A DNA stretch of 64,000 nucleotides from NCBI RefSeq assembly GCF_050908995.1, contig NC_135118.1, positions 15,943,501-16,007,500 on the forward strand, written 5' to 3'. Below are positions 1 through 10,818 of the stretch, in pieces (positions within the stretch are counted from its first letter, which is position 1; each line of letters starts with the position of its first letter). The stretch comes from Andrena cerasifolii (lineage: Eukaryota; Arthropoda; Insecta; Hymenoptera; Andrenidae). The notes below the pieces were generated by a model that ran no database searches, was not told where the DNA came from, and saw only the letters and a list, made by a program, of their open reading frames with translations. The position numbers and the translations under genes are program-made.

Positions 1-1507
1 TTCCTCGCCGCGACGCATGGCATAGCTGCACTCGAGTCGATACGAGGTGGATGCAACTGGTTGCATCGCCAACTCGATACGTACTACGAGCGCGCACGCT
101 GCGCTGTTGCATCCAGCGGGCACACGTTCCCCGGCAATCTTGCGCAACATCTAGTCACTTTTGATCACGTACTCGTGCGGAGGATGCAAAGACCATCCGC
201 ATCGAGGAATTTATGACTCGTCTCACCGGCTGTATCTTAATTACCTTCTCCCTTGCCCGCTGGCATTTCGTTTATAACCGAGCACCTGGGTTCACCACCC
301 CGACCCCCGTGATCGAGAGGCGCGCGCGATCCGTCGATATTCGGGCAATTTTTAATCGGGGGCCCCGGGACGTGCGCAATTCCGCTCTACACGTCCCGAG
401 ACGGGCGTATATCTCGCGGAGCCGCGTGATTAATTCACACGGAAGACACGCGCGATTATCGTACACGGGGCCGCGTGCGGATGCCACGGTGGAATGCGAG
501 CGGCCGAAGCCGAGGAGCCCAGGCCTGGAAGAATAAAAATTGCACCGGGCAACGGGGGGAAATAAGACGACTCGCGCGGGGTGGAGGACGAGAAAATAAA
601 AGCGCGAGCCTCTTATATTCGGCCGATCAGAGCTGGGCGTGAGCGCGCTGTCAGGCGCGCCCGTGCAACGATGTTTTAATTAATGTATTGATAGCAGCCG
701 TGCACGGATATATCGAGCTTCGGCCGGGCCGATATATCCAGCCACCAAGCCCACGCAACGGTCCTTCGATAATAATTAGGAACCACATACGCCCGTAGCG
801 GGACGATTTCCTCGGACGAGTCCACGGGTCGGCCGCGGCACGTTTTGCCCTTATTGTTCCTCCGCCAATTCCGAAAGCCGCCACCGCTCGGCCCGATTAA
901 TTATACCAGGGTAAATATAATATGTTAATCGACCGTATATTGCAGGTGGTAATTGACTGGTCGATAGCAGCCGTTTCACGAAACGCCACGGCGTAGCACG
1001 CGATCGGCACGCGATCATCGCCCGACGTGTTGTCGAATTTCGTGTAAGGGTCGCGCCCGTTCGCCGGCCGAGCACGGGTTCGTGTGGGAATTTGCGATAT
1101 TGATTCACCACGAGTTTTAATTTCCGCGATTAATGTCACTTCAGGGAATAAAACTTACGCTTCGATGGTGGTGGTCGAGGCTGCGGGGTGAAACCGCGGG
1201 GGTTCTCCGGTTCCACGGGAGGATCGCTGGCTGCAGCGCGGTTTCTTTGTTCGCCGCGGAAACCGGTGCGTGTCGATCAAAGGAAAGGTTTTAACGAACC
1301 ATCCAAGCGATTTATAAATAAATGCCGATAAGCCGGGATTATCGTTGTTTGCGTAACATTCGGTGTGGGCGTCTCAGACGTTCATTGAACGCGGTGTCGG
1401 CGCGCTTTGGTATCGGAATAGGGACACGATTTTTGCGGTGTCTGGCGAAAAAAAATTGCTTCTTGGAACTTCGGGAAAGAAATAATCGTAGAGGTCTCTT
1501 ACTTGCT
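1..1507. other. GC/CpG-rich unique DNA, no gene recognised
   Basis: No domain, splice-consistent exon or repeat end was found. Short open frames exist on both strands but overlap each other and have no recognisable content. The one distinct structure is a 10-bp perfect inverted repeat at 706-715 and 730-739 (GGATATATCG / CGATATATCC) around a 14-base GC-rich spacer, next to a TTAATTAATG stretch. It reads as intergenic or intronic DNA. Confidence 0.6.
706..739. repeat. Small perfect inverted repeat (hairpin)
   Basis: Ten-base arms at 706-715 and 730-739 are exactly complementary, with a 14-base spacer. It could be a dimeric factor-binding site or a chance hairpin. No flanking transposon ends are visible. 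Confidence 0.45.
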
Positions 1508-2002
1508 TTAACACGTTGATTGCCGCGCGCGTTTACAGTGAAATCTCCTTCAGGCCACGAGTACCGCTGTACGAAGCGTATTCTGCTGGGTGGTATTCCC
1601 ACCGATATTTAAAAATGCGAATCGCTGATTGTCGCAAGAATAACCTCCCGCCCCGTTTGTTTCCATGGTATCATTCTCGGTCATTTATTTTCGTTACTTC
1701 GCATTTGTTTTAGAGTTTTGCATTCTACATAATTTTCTTAATAAATCATTTTCGTATTACTTTTATAACAATAGTTTATACTAAAAAATATTCTATTATA
1801 AATTTAAGTTATATTAATAAATATAGTTTATATTAATTAATATTCAATAGTTTTGTTACTTCCTCTGCGAAATATCTTTTCAAACACATACGAATGTTCT
1901 GCGCAAGTAGTCAAATAAGCATCACCCCAATACGGGTGACGCGGCCCGATCAGAAACTTTACTGTCACCCGAATACGGGCGACGTGGCAGTCAACGTGTT
2001 AA
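1508..2002. mobile_element. TTAA-flanked piggyBac-type MITE (CACGTTGAYTGCC ends)
   Basis: The left end is TTAA (1508-1511) followed by CACGTTGATTGCC; the right end is GGCAGTCAACGTG followed by TTAA (1999-2002). The 17-bp inverted ends including TTAA match except for one base. TTAA duplication is the known hallmark of piggyBac transposition. The interior of about 490 bp is AT-rich without a transposase frame, so this is a non-autonomous element. Near the right end a direct repeat of AATACGGGYGACGYGGC occurs twice (about 1930 and 1972). Its right TTAA is also the left boundary of the next element. Confidence 0.75.
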
Positions 2003-2753
2003 GGGGTTATACCTAGTCAAGCGGCCGAAAAGAGGCGAATATTTGTGAATTTTTTTTAAGAAGCGGAAGCGTATATTTTTACAAATCTTTTTGCGCTTGA
2101 AAGAGCAACACTTAAAGAACATTTGGTAATTTTTTCGTGGAAAAATATTTATGTTTATATTAAAGTAACAACCGACATCCAAGAAGCATTTTTAAAAACT
2201 TGGTTTTGCAGTGAGCACTGCCATTCGGAACCAGATTATCTAAAATCAATAAACAAAAAAGATTTCGTTTCTATATTAATGTATCCTCAGATTGGCGGAG
2301 AGAATTTTCTGAAGTATTAAATGAAAACAAATTGGCGGCTATTTAAAATTGAAATCTTGATTTTTTCGTGCAAAAATCACGCGAAGAAAATCAGGATTTC
2401 AACTTTAAATAGCCGCTATTTTGTTTTAAATTAATATTTCGGAAAATTCTCTCCGCCAATCTGAGAATACATTAATATACTAACGAATTTTTTTTTGTTT
2501 TTTTATTTTAGATAATCTGGTTTCGAATGGCAGTGCTCACCGCAAAACCAAATTTTTAAAAAGGCTTCTTGGATGTCGGTGGTTACTTTATTATAAACAT
2601 AAATATTTTTCTACGAAAAAATTACCAAATGTTCTCTAAATGTTGCTCTTTTAAGTGAAAAAAGTTCTGTAAGAATATATGCTTCCGCTTTTACAAAAAA
2701 AAATCACAAACATTCGCCTCCTTTCGGCCTCCTGACTAGGTATAACCCCATAA
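1999..2753. mobile_element. Foldback element with ~350-bp inverted arms, TTAA-type boundary
   Basis: The sequence from 2003 (GGGGTTATACCTAGTCA) to 2749 is an imperfect inverted duplication of itself: the arm from 2003 to about 2350 reappears in reverse from 2749 to about 2400, centred near 2372. Shared landmarks in both arms include the GAGCACTGCCATTCG, GACATCCAAGAAGC and GGCGGAGAGAATTTTC segments. The left flank is TTAA; the right flank is ATAA, which I read as a TTAA with one substitution. The 65-residue frame inside the left arm is not a recognised protein. The transcript would form one long hairpin. It is a piggyBac-like non-autonomous foldback by its boundary, not by any transposase. Confidence 0.8.
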
Positions 2754-3397
2754 CAAACAGTTGAACACAGTGTTTGTGCTTCTATGATAACCACCCACTG
2801 CAAGAAGACCCCCTCGTCTGAAAACAGCTCCAATCGTCTGATATCGGTTCGATTTTTCCTTGGAAAATTTTACCGCGATTCTTCCGACCATCAAGATCAC
2901 GATATCCATTGCAGTGCGTCATCCACGAGTTATCATACTTGTATCTGCCCTATTATATCGATGTTACATTGTCAAGTGCATACTTTCATATACATGATCT
3001 ATCCGGCCGAGTGGTATCGATTCTGTGCAGCACTTGAAAGAATTCATTGAGAGAAAAAAGCGCGATCAGTGGAGGCTTACAGCAAGCATGCATCGTGTCG
3101 GCAAATATTTTGCATTCATTTGATGACCCGCGGCGACCCAAGCACGCGATTCGAACGATCTCTTCTTGGTGTCTCGGTATCTCCTCGCGGACGACGAAAG
3201 CTCCGATTTTTGGCGAGTGGAATATTTTCGTCTCGCGATACGCTCGACGCTTGCACTATCGTGCGTGGGCGTAGCGTTCGCCCGTGATAACAGCTAGCGA
3301 ATCTCGTAAATAACGTTCCCAAGCGAACACGTAGAGTGCCGCGACGGAGGCGCGAGAACCGAGAGTAGGTACACCGTGAAATAAGCGCTGACTCTTC

Positions 3398-3480
3398 TCA
3401 TTGAACTGCCTACTCCGATTCTAAACAGAGCTGGCCGAGGAGAGTAGGACGAGGGCAGCGTAATCGGTGCAGTTCAATGA
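3398..3480. repeat. 12-bp perfect inverted repeat, 59-bp spacer
   Basis: TCATTGAACTGC at 3398-3409 is the exact reverse complement of 3469-3480. The unit is only 83 bp long with no clear target duplication. It may be a tiny MITE relic, a stem-loop, or chance. Confidence 0.35.
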
Positions 3481-4340
3481 AATTAATGCGAGGTTGTTAT
3501 CGAGTCCCTCGTCTAGGTTCAAACTCGTGGATTCTGTTGGGTGAACGAGATGTTCAGGACGCTCCTAACTAAGGGTCTACTAACTTTAAATCCGATAATG
3601 AATGTAATCAGTGGAAATAACATGGAATCTACGTTGGTCTCGGCCGGGACGTGGCTGTGGCCAGGTATATATCCTCTGACCACAGCGTGACTAATAATTA
3701 TACTTGCTGAGGGACCCTCGTCTCCTACGCCGTCGCTTTCCTCGGCGAGAGTTAAGGTCACGCAGACGAAACGTAGAAACTACTCCTTTCCGAGGCTGCA
3801 TTGTTTCTCTGCGCCTCGGGGATTACTTGTGGTCCCCACTTAACACCTCGGTATCGCTTTGCTTCGCGCTTCCATCAGCTCTCTCCCCGCTCGATAGCCA
3901 CACGAAATAGATGTTCGTAACCTTCTACACTGAATCCAGAAAAATCTTTGGCAAAACTCCTAGCAACGTATGAGCGATTATGTCCTCAGGAGGTTACACG
4001 TCGTTCCCCAGTGCTCCTCTCGTTGGCGTCACTTTCCCGCCGTGGTCTCTATAAATTATTCAACCAATCTCCAGAATCCGTTACATCGGCGCAACAATAA
4101 GGGAGTCAGCAACGGCGCAATATATAACGAGTAGGAGCCGAGTCGAGGCGAGACTAGCGGTAGTCTTAACTGAATTATTGTTTCGGTTAACATCGGGCAT
4201 ACATCATAGATGCGCGCTCGCGGTGCCCGCAGAACACGCGTCCCGCCCAAGGAGCGCGTTCGCGAGAGCGTGGAGCATTCATCTTCCGTCGGTGTCGCGT
4301 TGTCGAGCCGCGACCAACGACGCTGTGTAATCTTCCTGTT

Positions 4341-4383
4341 GCGACGACGACAACGACGACGACCACGGCGACGAAGACGACGA
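4341..4383. repeat. CGA/GAC trinucleotide repeat
   Basis: A run of imperfect CGA units is interrupted by AAC and CCACGG. Translated it gives poly-Arg/Asp/Val-type frames in several phases, which explains the long low-complexity open frames here. Confidence 0.7.
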
Positions 4384-5341
4384 AGCTGGCCCGCGAACAG
4401 GAGGAAGAGAGAGACGAGGAGCCGCGGAACCGTGGCTGCGCCGCGCCGTGAGCTGCATGGCAGGCACGCGTGAAATCCATAGAATCGTACCGAGCAGACG
4501 CCGCACCGTACGTCCGTGGAATATTAATGTAATTTGCCCGATATAAACAAACGAACCTGTCTGGCGTGTCACTCGGTCGCTGACCGTTTCACCGCGTCGT
4601 CACCGTGAATAGAAGATCTTCTTCAACGGACGCGGACTCGTTTACCTTTTGCTTTTCACCGCAGCCGGCCGCGCCGATTTCTATAAATTCTAAAGCGAGC
4701 TGCGTACCGTATTCCGCGGACGCGTCGCCAACGAGCCTCCGTGCCCGGGCAAATTATGGGCGAGTGAAATTCGACGCGCGATTTGCAAACGCCTGCTCGA
4801 AAGTCGCGGGGGCTTTTCTCGCGGTTATTATCGCGCCGCCGGAGTCCCGTTTACCTTAAATCACGCGCGCTCGCGCACGCGCGCAATCTTGGACGCGCGA
4901 GGGAATCCTTCGTCATGGCAGAAAGTTTATTTCTCATTCATTTGCCGGCTCTTCAGTTAATTAACCACCGCGTCAAGGGGCCGGGACGCGCGCTCTTCCC
5001 GATGGGAGAAAGGCACGGCCGAGAGCGAGAGAAGGAGGTCGCTTCCTCGGCCCGCTCGATGATGGCAATTAAATTAAAGCGAGATCTCGCCCCGGCGATA
5101 TACCGACGATTAATCAGCACCGCGACAATCGGACGTTTCATTAACGGGCCGCGATCGAGCCGCGAGTGGCCAACGTGCGGGGCTGTGGGTCCCTCTGGAA
5201 TCAGAGATCGAACCTTACTCTCGATCGATCGATGGCAAATTCATTACGTATCTCGGTGACGGTTAGTGTTGGCTAGAACCGTGATTTGTGAATCACGAGT
5301 GATCCGATCACGTTCATCCCCAATCACTGTGATTTCTCACA

Positions 5342-5463
5342 GTGATCCGTGACTTTCGTGATCGCTTCTGATTGGTGCAGGCAGAACAGTGATCCGTGAT
5401 TTTCGTGATCGCTTCTGATTGGTGCAGGCAGAACAGTGATTCACGATTTTCGTGATCTGATTG
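5342..5463. repeat. 47-bp tandem repeat, about 2.6 copies
   Basis: Units at 5342-5388 and 5389-5435 are identical except for one base. A third partial copy runs 5436-5463. Each contains GTGATCGCTTCTGATTGG and GCAGGCAGAACA. The array lies in the subterminal part of the hAT-like element and probably expands the GTGAT words of its end. It is not a CRISPR array: there are no unique spacers. Confidence 0.85.
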
Positions 5464-5638
5464 CTGGAAAGCATAACTGCTATTTGTACGCGCCACATAA
5501 CCCCAGTTTCTAATTTCTCTTTAAACATTCTCAAGTCCTCACTGTGCTTATAGAATCTCAGTTGTATATTTTGAAACAATGTAATCGTTCTTAATCTATT
5601 TAAACTAACGAATATTTCTTCACTTTAGTTGAAAAGTA

Positions 5639-6527
5639 GGGTAGACCGGGGGCGGTAGTAATATTTTGACTTTAGAATACGCTTACGCAAAAACTATTAT
5701 AGTTACAATAATAGTTTTTTTTTACGAAAATTCTTACTTATCTGACATTATTTGAGCCACAACTGTTTCGCTGTATGTCAAGTAATATTCCGGTTGTTAA
5801 TAAAAAATGAAGCGGAGAAAGTGTTACAGCCGGAGTCGATGGTAGCACAAACTTAACTTTACAAAATTAAAATATTGATTGATTTTAATTATAATAATAA
5901 ATGAAGAAAGTAAAATTTATAACCAATAATGCGGTGTCGCCATTGGGGTAGAAATAGAAAATGTTTTGGCTGGTGCATTCTTCGTGTGATCAATCCTTAC
6001 ATTCAGTACATTGCACCCATTTTTTATTTGGTTTGCTTGTGCTGTGCTATAGGATTCCATGCAAACAAGAGAATATTATTAATCTTCTTTGTCACTATTC
6101 GGTTCTGTCCCGGTACAACCGACCCCGACTGCCGATGTTACAATCGCCCCCGACCAGGTTTTTCAACTTAAATTATAAATTTTTATTAACGAGACACTTA
6201 AAAGTGATAAGTAACGATCAGTATTACTTTAAAAATGACCAGATTAAATATTAAAAAATATAGAAAACGCGTACTTGCAAAGGGAGTATTTATATTACAA
6301 TTTTAAATCAGTAAGGAAAAGTTACTTTAGGCTCTTAAGGGTATCGAAAAGTTATTTTCTTCACTATGCATGTCTATTGTGTATCTATACTGCTAGGATA
6401 TGGACGTGTGTATTCGAAATGTCATTCTTCCTCATATATCCAAAATTTGTGTTAATATCTATCATATGATTTGAGATATTTAACGTGTTACAATCGCCCC
6501 CCTGTTACTATCGCCCCCGGTCTACAC
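5639..6527. mobile_element. TA-flanked short-ended DNA element, CGCCCCC/TTAC phrase
   Basis: The left end at 5639 reads GGGTAGACCGGGGGCGGTAG. The right end, reverse-complemented, gives GTGTAGACCGGGGGCGATAG, so about 23 bp of inverted terminus is conserved with few mismatches. Left flank is TA, right flank TG. The inner-terminal phrase (GTTACNATCGCCCCC) recurs inside, near 6130-6150 and twice at 6485-6515. No protein is encoded. The element sits inside the hAT-like element and belongs to a group of structurally similar elements in this window. Confidence 0.7.
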
Positions 6528-6829
6528 TGTAATGTATATGTGAATACTTTAGCCAATCAAATCAGTGCGTGCACACATTGACTAATTATGAATGTATATA
6601 CTAGGTATACCTATATTCGCTGAATTAGCACGCTTTGAGTGTAACACAAGCTATTGAAGTATTTTATCAAAAATAATTCAATGAAGATCAACGATGACAG
6701 TAAACAATTCACTCAAGTTAAAAAAAAATATCACGATTACGGTCGAGATTTAATTTCATTCACGACCGTGATCGTGATTCTGCGATCACTGTGATAAATC
6801 ACTGTTAGTGTTTTTGCACCCCATCCCTA

Positions 6830-9430
6830 GGCTGATGGTGTTCTTTTGCAACCGCGTGGGAGACGTGCCGGTGTCACTTATCCGTCAGATCGTTCCCTCA
6901 ACCAATCTCGAAACAGCCTTTCTAAATTAATCGCCGAGCAATGAATTTAATTACCCATCATATCGTGAATTTATTAGTGAGCGAGAGATTCTAAATTTCA
7001 ACTCCCAAACGTTTTGCTCCATACATTTATTCATTCGTCTCTCTTAATGGAAAGATAAAAGTAATCGGTCGATAAAGTGGATGTAGCCGCTAATGGGGAC
7101 ATTTACCTTAATTCTCTACAAGCCGATAATCAACAGGGAATACGGCTGTTACACGATGACTGTCGATATATCGGCTATCCTCGCGGAGAGATCATGATCG
7201 ATGATCCCCGCGACCGTGCGCGCCAGATGTTTCGAAGGCTCGCGCATAGTAGGTATACCTGCCAGCTCGCGGCAAATTCGCTAGACGTCTGTTTCTCATC
7301 TACCAGTCAAAGTAGGTCCTTGACCGTCTGACTATTTGTCTGGGATAGAAGCGAGCGGATTGCGGCCGGCACCACCAGCGAACAGCCGGACTCGCCGCAC
7401 ACGATGGCGTTTTTAATTTTCCCATCCGCCTCGATGCGTTATCTAACGCGGCGCCGCTTCGCTCGTGGGTATACGAAGTCAAGGACCCGGGATCTTTTAA
7501 AACTCTCTAAAAATTCATGAGACGATAACGCGCTGATGTATATACCGCGCGGAGATGCAAATCACTCGTACAGCCTTGAGCGTCTCCGCGTCGAAAGTCG
7601 CGATTTTTGGCGCTGGAACCGTCCGCCGGTGTTGCGGAAACGTGGCGGCGGCAAGTATCACGGCCGATAGATAGCATCGAGGCGATTTATTGGACAGGGA
7701 CGAGGGAATCCGAGGTACCGTTCCCCCGATAAATGATTATCGGTAGGAGCAACATAGTTGCCGCCGACACCTGCAATAATTATTGCCCTTCGCGCGTTGT
7801 CGGCGCAACGGCAATTAACCGTTTTTCGCGTCGCGCTAATCCGACACAGCCATAGAGAGCTGCTTTAATATGCATGGCTATTGCGGTATAGCGCGCTCCG
7901 CAAGATCGATAGATCGATCACCGGCCGGTACTCGACCGTGTCGCGTACATATTACGCTCCGCCGACGTTGTAACAGGGATTTCGACGACACAGTTGCGGA
8001 AAAGCCGCGCGCGCTGCGCTCGGCAACGGGGAGGAGTCGCGGGGGTAAAGAGAATCAGAAACGCGTTAAGTGGCACTCGCTCGTATTAATTTATCGCCGG
8101 CAGTATAATCCGGGGAAACTCTATGCATACGCATGAGCGCGGAGGAATTCTTGGTACAGGTGTAACGCGAGCGAATTGACCCTTTGTTTTCCAACGGTAA
8201 ATCAGCCGGGTAGTACGGTTTCACGCGTACCTTGAGCAACGCGGAGCGTGTAACGCGTAAAAAAAAAAAGTAACGATCCGTTTCCCCGCGTTGATGCACG
8301 ACAGGAGAGGTCAAAGATATACAACGACGCAAATAAAATCGAAATCACTAGAGAGGCGAGCGCGCGTTCTTCTCTTTTCTCTTTTTTTTTTTTTTTAACG
8401 GGGATCTCAGGTTTGATAGAAAGTTGGAGTGGGAGGCAATTGCAAACGGACGAATTGCTATGCTCCGCTGCCCCGGCATTAGCATCGTTTGCGGAAATCG
8501 GACTGCGCCGATCGACGCGGCCGAATAAATGAATTTCGATTCGCGAGGCCTATCCGAGTGCAGTTTCTGCCCGTCGGATGGGACCTAGATTCGCTTAGCA
8601 ACGTGCGTGCCGCGGTGGCAGAAAAAAGAGCGTCGCCCGGCTTGTCGCCAGGCGGCGAGGAAAATTAATTGCTTTCTGGCGATTACCTTGACGTATCGGC
8701 GCGCGCTTTCCGCCAGATCCTGCGCTCGATTTTTATCGTCTGCTTCAACGCGCACGGCTTGTTTGCTAAAACGTCTAACATGACGCTAATGCGATAATCC
8801 AGTCATGTATTACGTCGACGTCGTTAAGTATTTCCTACTCTAACTTTCATCCAGCTAGACCGAGAATTTTCTTTCGTTTTCCTCGCCCACCAACGACAAG
8901 GTTTCACTCCGCGACAAGCGTCGTCGCAGATCTCACTTCTGTCGCGGTAGATTTTAGTTGTCAACGGCAAGGTGGCAGAAGAATATCTCGCGAGAATCGA
9001 AGGATGTATCCGTAACTCCGTGGAGTGGACTCCTAGACGCTAGGTTCTAGGTCAGCAGAGCGCGCGACGCGCAGAGGGCAGAAAGAAAGAAAAACGAGAC
9101 AAGGAGGGGAGATCGATGCATAAAAGAGAGACTGCGGATCGAGTCTCCATGGATTCTGCATAATTCATTCGGTTGGCCGGGCGAATGCATATTACCTCAG
9201 GATATCTAGCCGAGCCGAGCAGCGGGATCGGGATGCAAGGACCTCTGCTCTGAATATGAGACCGAACCGCCGAATCGTCTGGAGATAGTTCGGTATCGAT
9301 AAAAGCCCGGGCCGCCGTGAGGCCGGCTTGATCAGGATCCAGATCCTGGATCGAAGAGGAACGAGGCTTTTGTACGCGTCGCCTACGAGAACCAACGCTC
9401 GCCACAGAATATTCCGCGACGCTTCTGACA
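6830..9430. other. CpG-rich unique DNA, no gene recognised
   Basis: The block holds no repeat ends and no frame with recognisable content; the longest frames (about 85-117 codons) overlap antisense frames. A 16-base T run lies at 8381-8396. It may be intronic or intergenic. Confidence 0.55.
8381..8396. repeat. Poly-T run
   Basis: Sixteen consecutive T bases follow a CT-rich stretch. On the minus strand this would be an A tail, but no retroelement body is recognised next to it. Confidence 0.7.
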
Positions 9431-10163
9431 GTCCTGAGCAGGGCTTGAAACCGTTATTATAAAGATTTCGGTTCTTGAAAGAGTTAGGAAGAACCTTTAT
9501 TCGGAATAACTGTTATAAAGAACCTAAATATCAGACTATATAAGTATAAGTTACGGTTCCTATATAGCTCTATAACTTTTATTTCTTAGGTTCTATATAA
9601 GTTACAAAGCGGTTATAGAACCGATTCTTGTAACGATTGTACAGAATTTTACAGTAAATGAAATCACAACATATTACAACTATAGATTACTCTGTGTAAC
9701 CAAATTGTTTAAAAATTATTATAAATAAGAATACTAGTGATCCTTGCATACCGCCGAGTGTATACATATACATATGTACAAATGTGTGCATAATATATAT
9801 TTGCTTACTTATTTATAATAATTTTTAAACAATTTGGTTACGCACAGTAATCTAGAGTTGTAATATGTTGTGATTTCGTTTACTGTAAAATTCTGTACAA
9901 TCGTTTCTGTATAACCGCTTTGTAACTTATATAGAACCTAAAACATAAAAGTTATAGAACCTAAAAAATAAAACTTATAGAACCTAAAAAATAAAAGTTA
10001 TACAGCTATATAGGAACCGTAACTTATACTTATATAGTCTGATATTTAGGTTCTTTATAACGGTTATTCCGAATAAAGGTTCTTCATAACTCTTTCAATC
10101 AGAACCTTTATACAACAGTTTGAAACAGTTATTTTCGAAACCTATTCAAGCCCTGGTCCCGAG
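9431..10163. mobile_element. hAT foldback MITE with 8-bp target duplication
   Basis: The element proper (9439-10155) begins CAGGGCTTGAAACC and ends with the complement TCAAGCCCTG. It is flanked by GTCCTGAG (9431-9438) and GTCCCGAG (10156-10163), an 8-bp duplication with one mismatch, the length hAT transposases make. The arms are inverted copies for roughly 300 bp each, sharing stretches such as ATATAAGTTACAAAGCGGTT and AACCAAATTGTTTAAAAATT, with a central loop near 9735-9805. The right arm carries three short tandem copies of an AGAACCTAAAAAATAAAA-type word (about 9935-9995). No transposase frame is present. Confidence 0.9.
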
Positions 10164-10608
10164 TCAGGCCTGCCTCGCAGAATAATACGCCGATCGCCGC
10201 GATACATTTACGAAGTGGACGTGTAATAGATAAGTATTTGGAACTCTACGGGAACTTGCATTTAAGTTACCAACCTCCGAAATGCTATATGGAAAGGTAA
10301 CGCACGATTTTCAAGGAGGGCAATCTCCATTTAATATACCGCGCGATGTTTCGTGGCAAATTTGAAACCGTAGGAACGTTTCCTACCCCTCTGATGTTTC
10401 TCAGCGAAAGTCCCGCGACGAACAGATGACCGATCCGTCGGAGAGCATCGCTGGTCCGGTATAATTCCGCGACAATAAAGTCTTCCATCTAGAAGAGGCA
10501 TTCCGACGGTCTCCCTCCGCGAGGGGTGGCGCGTTCTGATTACATCTGCTCCACCTGTCTATCGATTTTTCCGGAAGCAAGAGGGACCGGTTGCCGCGCC
10601 GAAGGAAC

Positions 10609-10629
10609 GGAGGAAGGAAGGAAGGAAGG
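10609..10629. repeat. (GGAA)n microsatellite
   Basis: About five GGAA units in a row. It creates the Glu/Gly/Lys-rich frame reading through it, which is therefore not taken as a gene. Confidence 0.75.
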
Positions 10630-10801
10630 TGCGTGCCCATATGGGTGGACCCTCTCCCTCTCCTCCTTCTCCTCTCACGTACGCTTTGAAGGAGCCACCC
10701 CGGGCGGACCGGAATCAAGTTCAATTGTCTCGCGGTGGCTTTTGGTCGCGTGAGAAATCGCGAGCAGCTGTTGCCCCGGGGTGGTTTCTCTGGCGAGGAG
10801 C

Positions 10802-10818
10802 GTGACGTCACGTCACGT
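10802..10818. promoter_or_regulatory. CRE-like cluster (TGACGTCA with overlapping half site)
   Basis: GTGACGTCACGTCACG contains the full palindromic cAMP-response element TGACGTCA (10803-10810) and a second overlapping CGTCA half site. CREB/ATF-type bZIP proteins bind this word. With no gene start identified nearby, function is inferred from the motif only. Confidence 0.3.

Larger units (their letters stand above)
2754..5263. other. GC-rich unique DNA between two repeat clusters
   Basis: No gene is recognised. The stretch contains a 12-bp inverted repeat pair (3398-3409 / 3469-3480) and a CGA trinucleotide run near 4341-4383. The arginine-rich and valine-rich frames around 4187-4572 come from that run and are low-complexity translations on both strands, so I do not call them genes. 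Confidence 0.55.
5264..6829. mobile_element. hAT-like MITE (GTGAT-rich ends), split by a nested TA element
   Basis: The left end begins TAGTGTTGGC and the reverse complement of the right end begins TAGGGATGGG, both resembling hAT-type termini. Immediately inside, both ends are built of many GTGAT/ATCAC words, including GATCACTGTGATAAATCAC on the right (near 6784). I could not find a convincing 8-bp target duplication; the best is GTGACGGT versus CTGATGGT in a slightly shifted register. The 5639-6527 element interrupts it, leaving about 675 bp of original sequence. No transposase frame is present. Confidence 0.55.

Noticed and set aside
2123..2320. 65-codon frame inside the foldback
   Set aside because: It lies in an arm of a palindrome and has no transposase motif. 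The complementary arm does not preserve it.
5342..5463. Possible CRISPR-like repeat array
   Set aside because: It is a simple head-to-tail tandem without unique spacers, in a eukaryotic transposon end.
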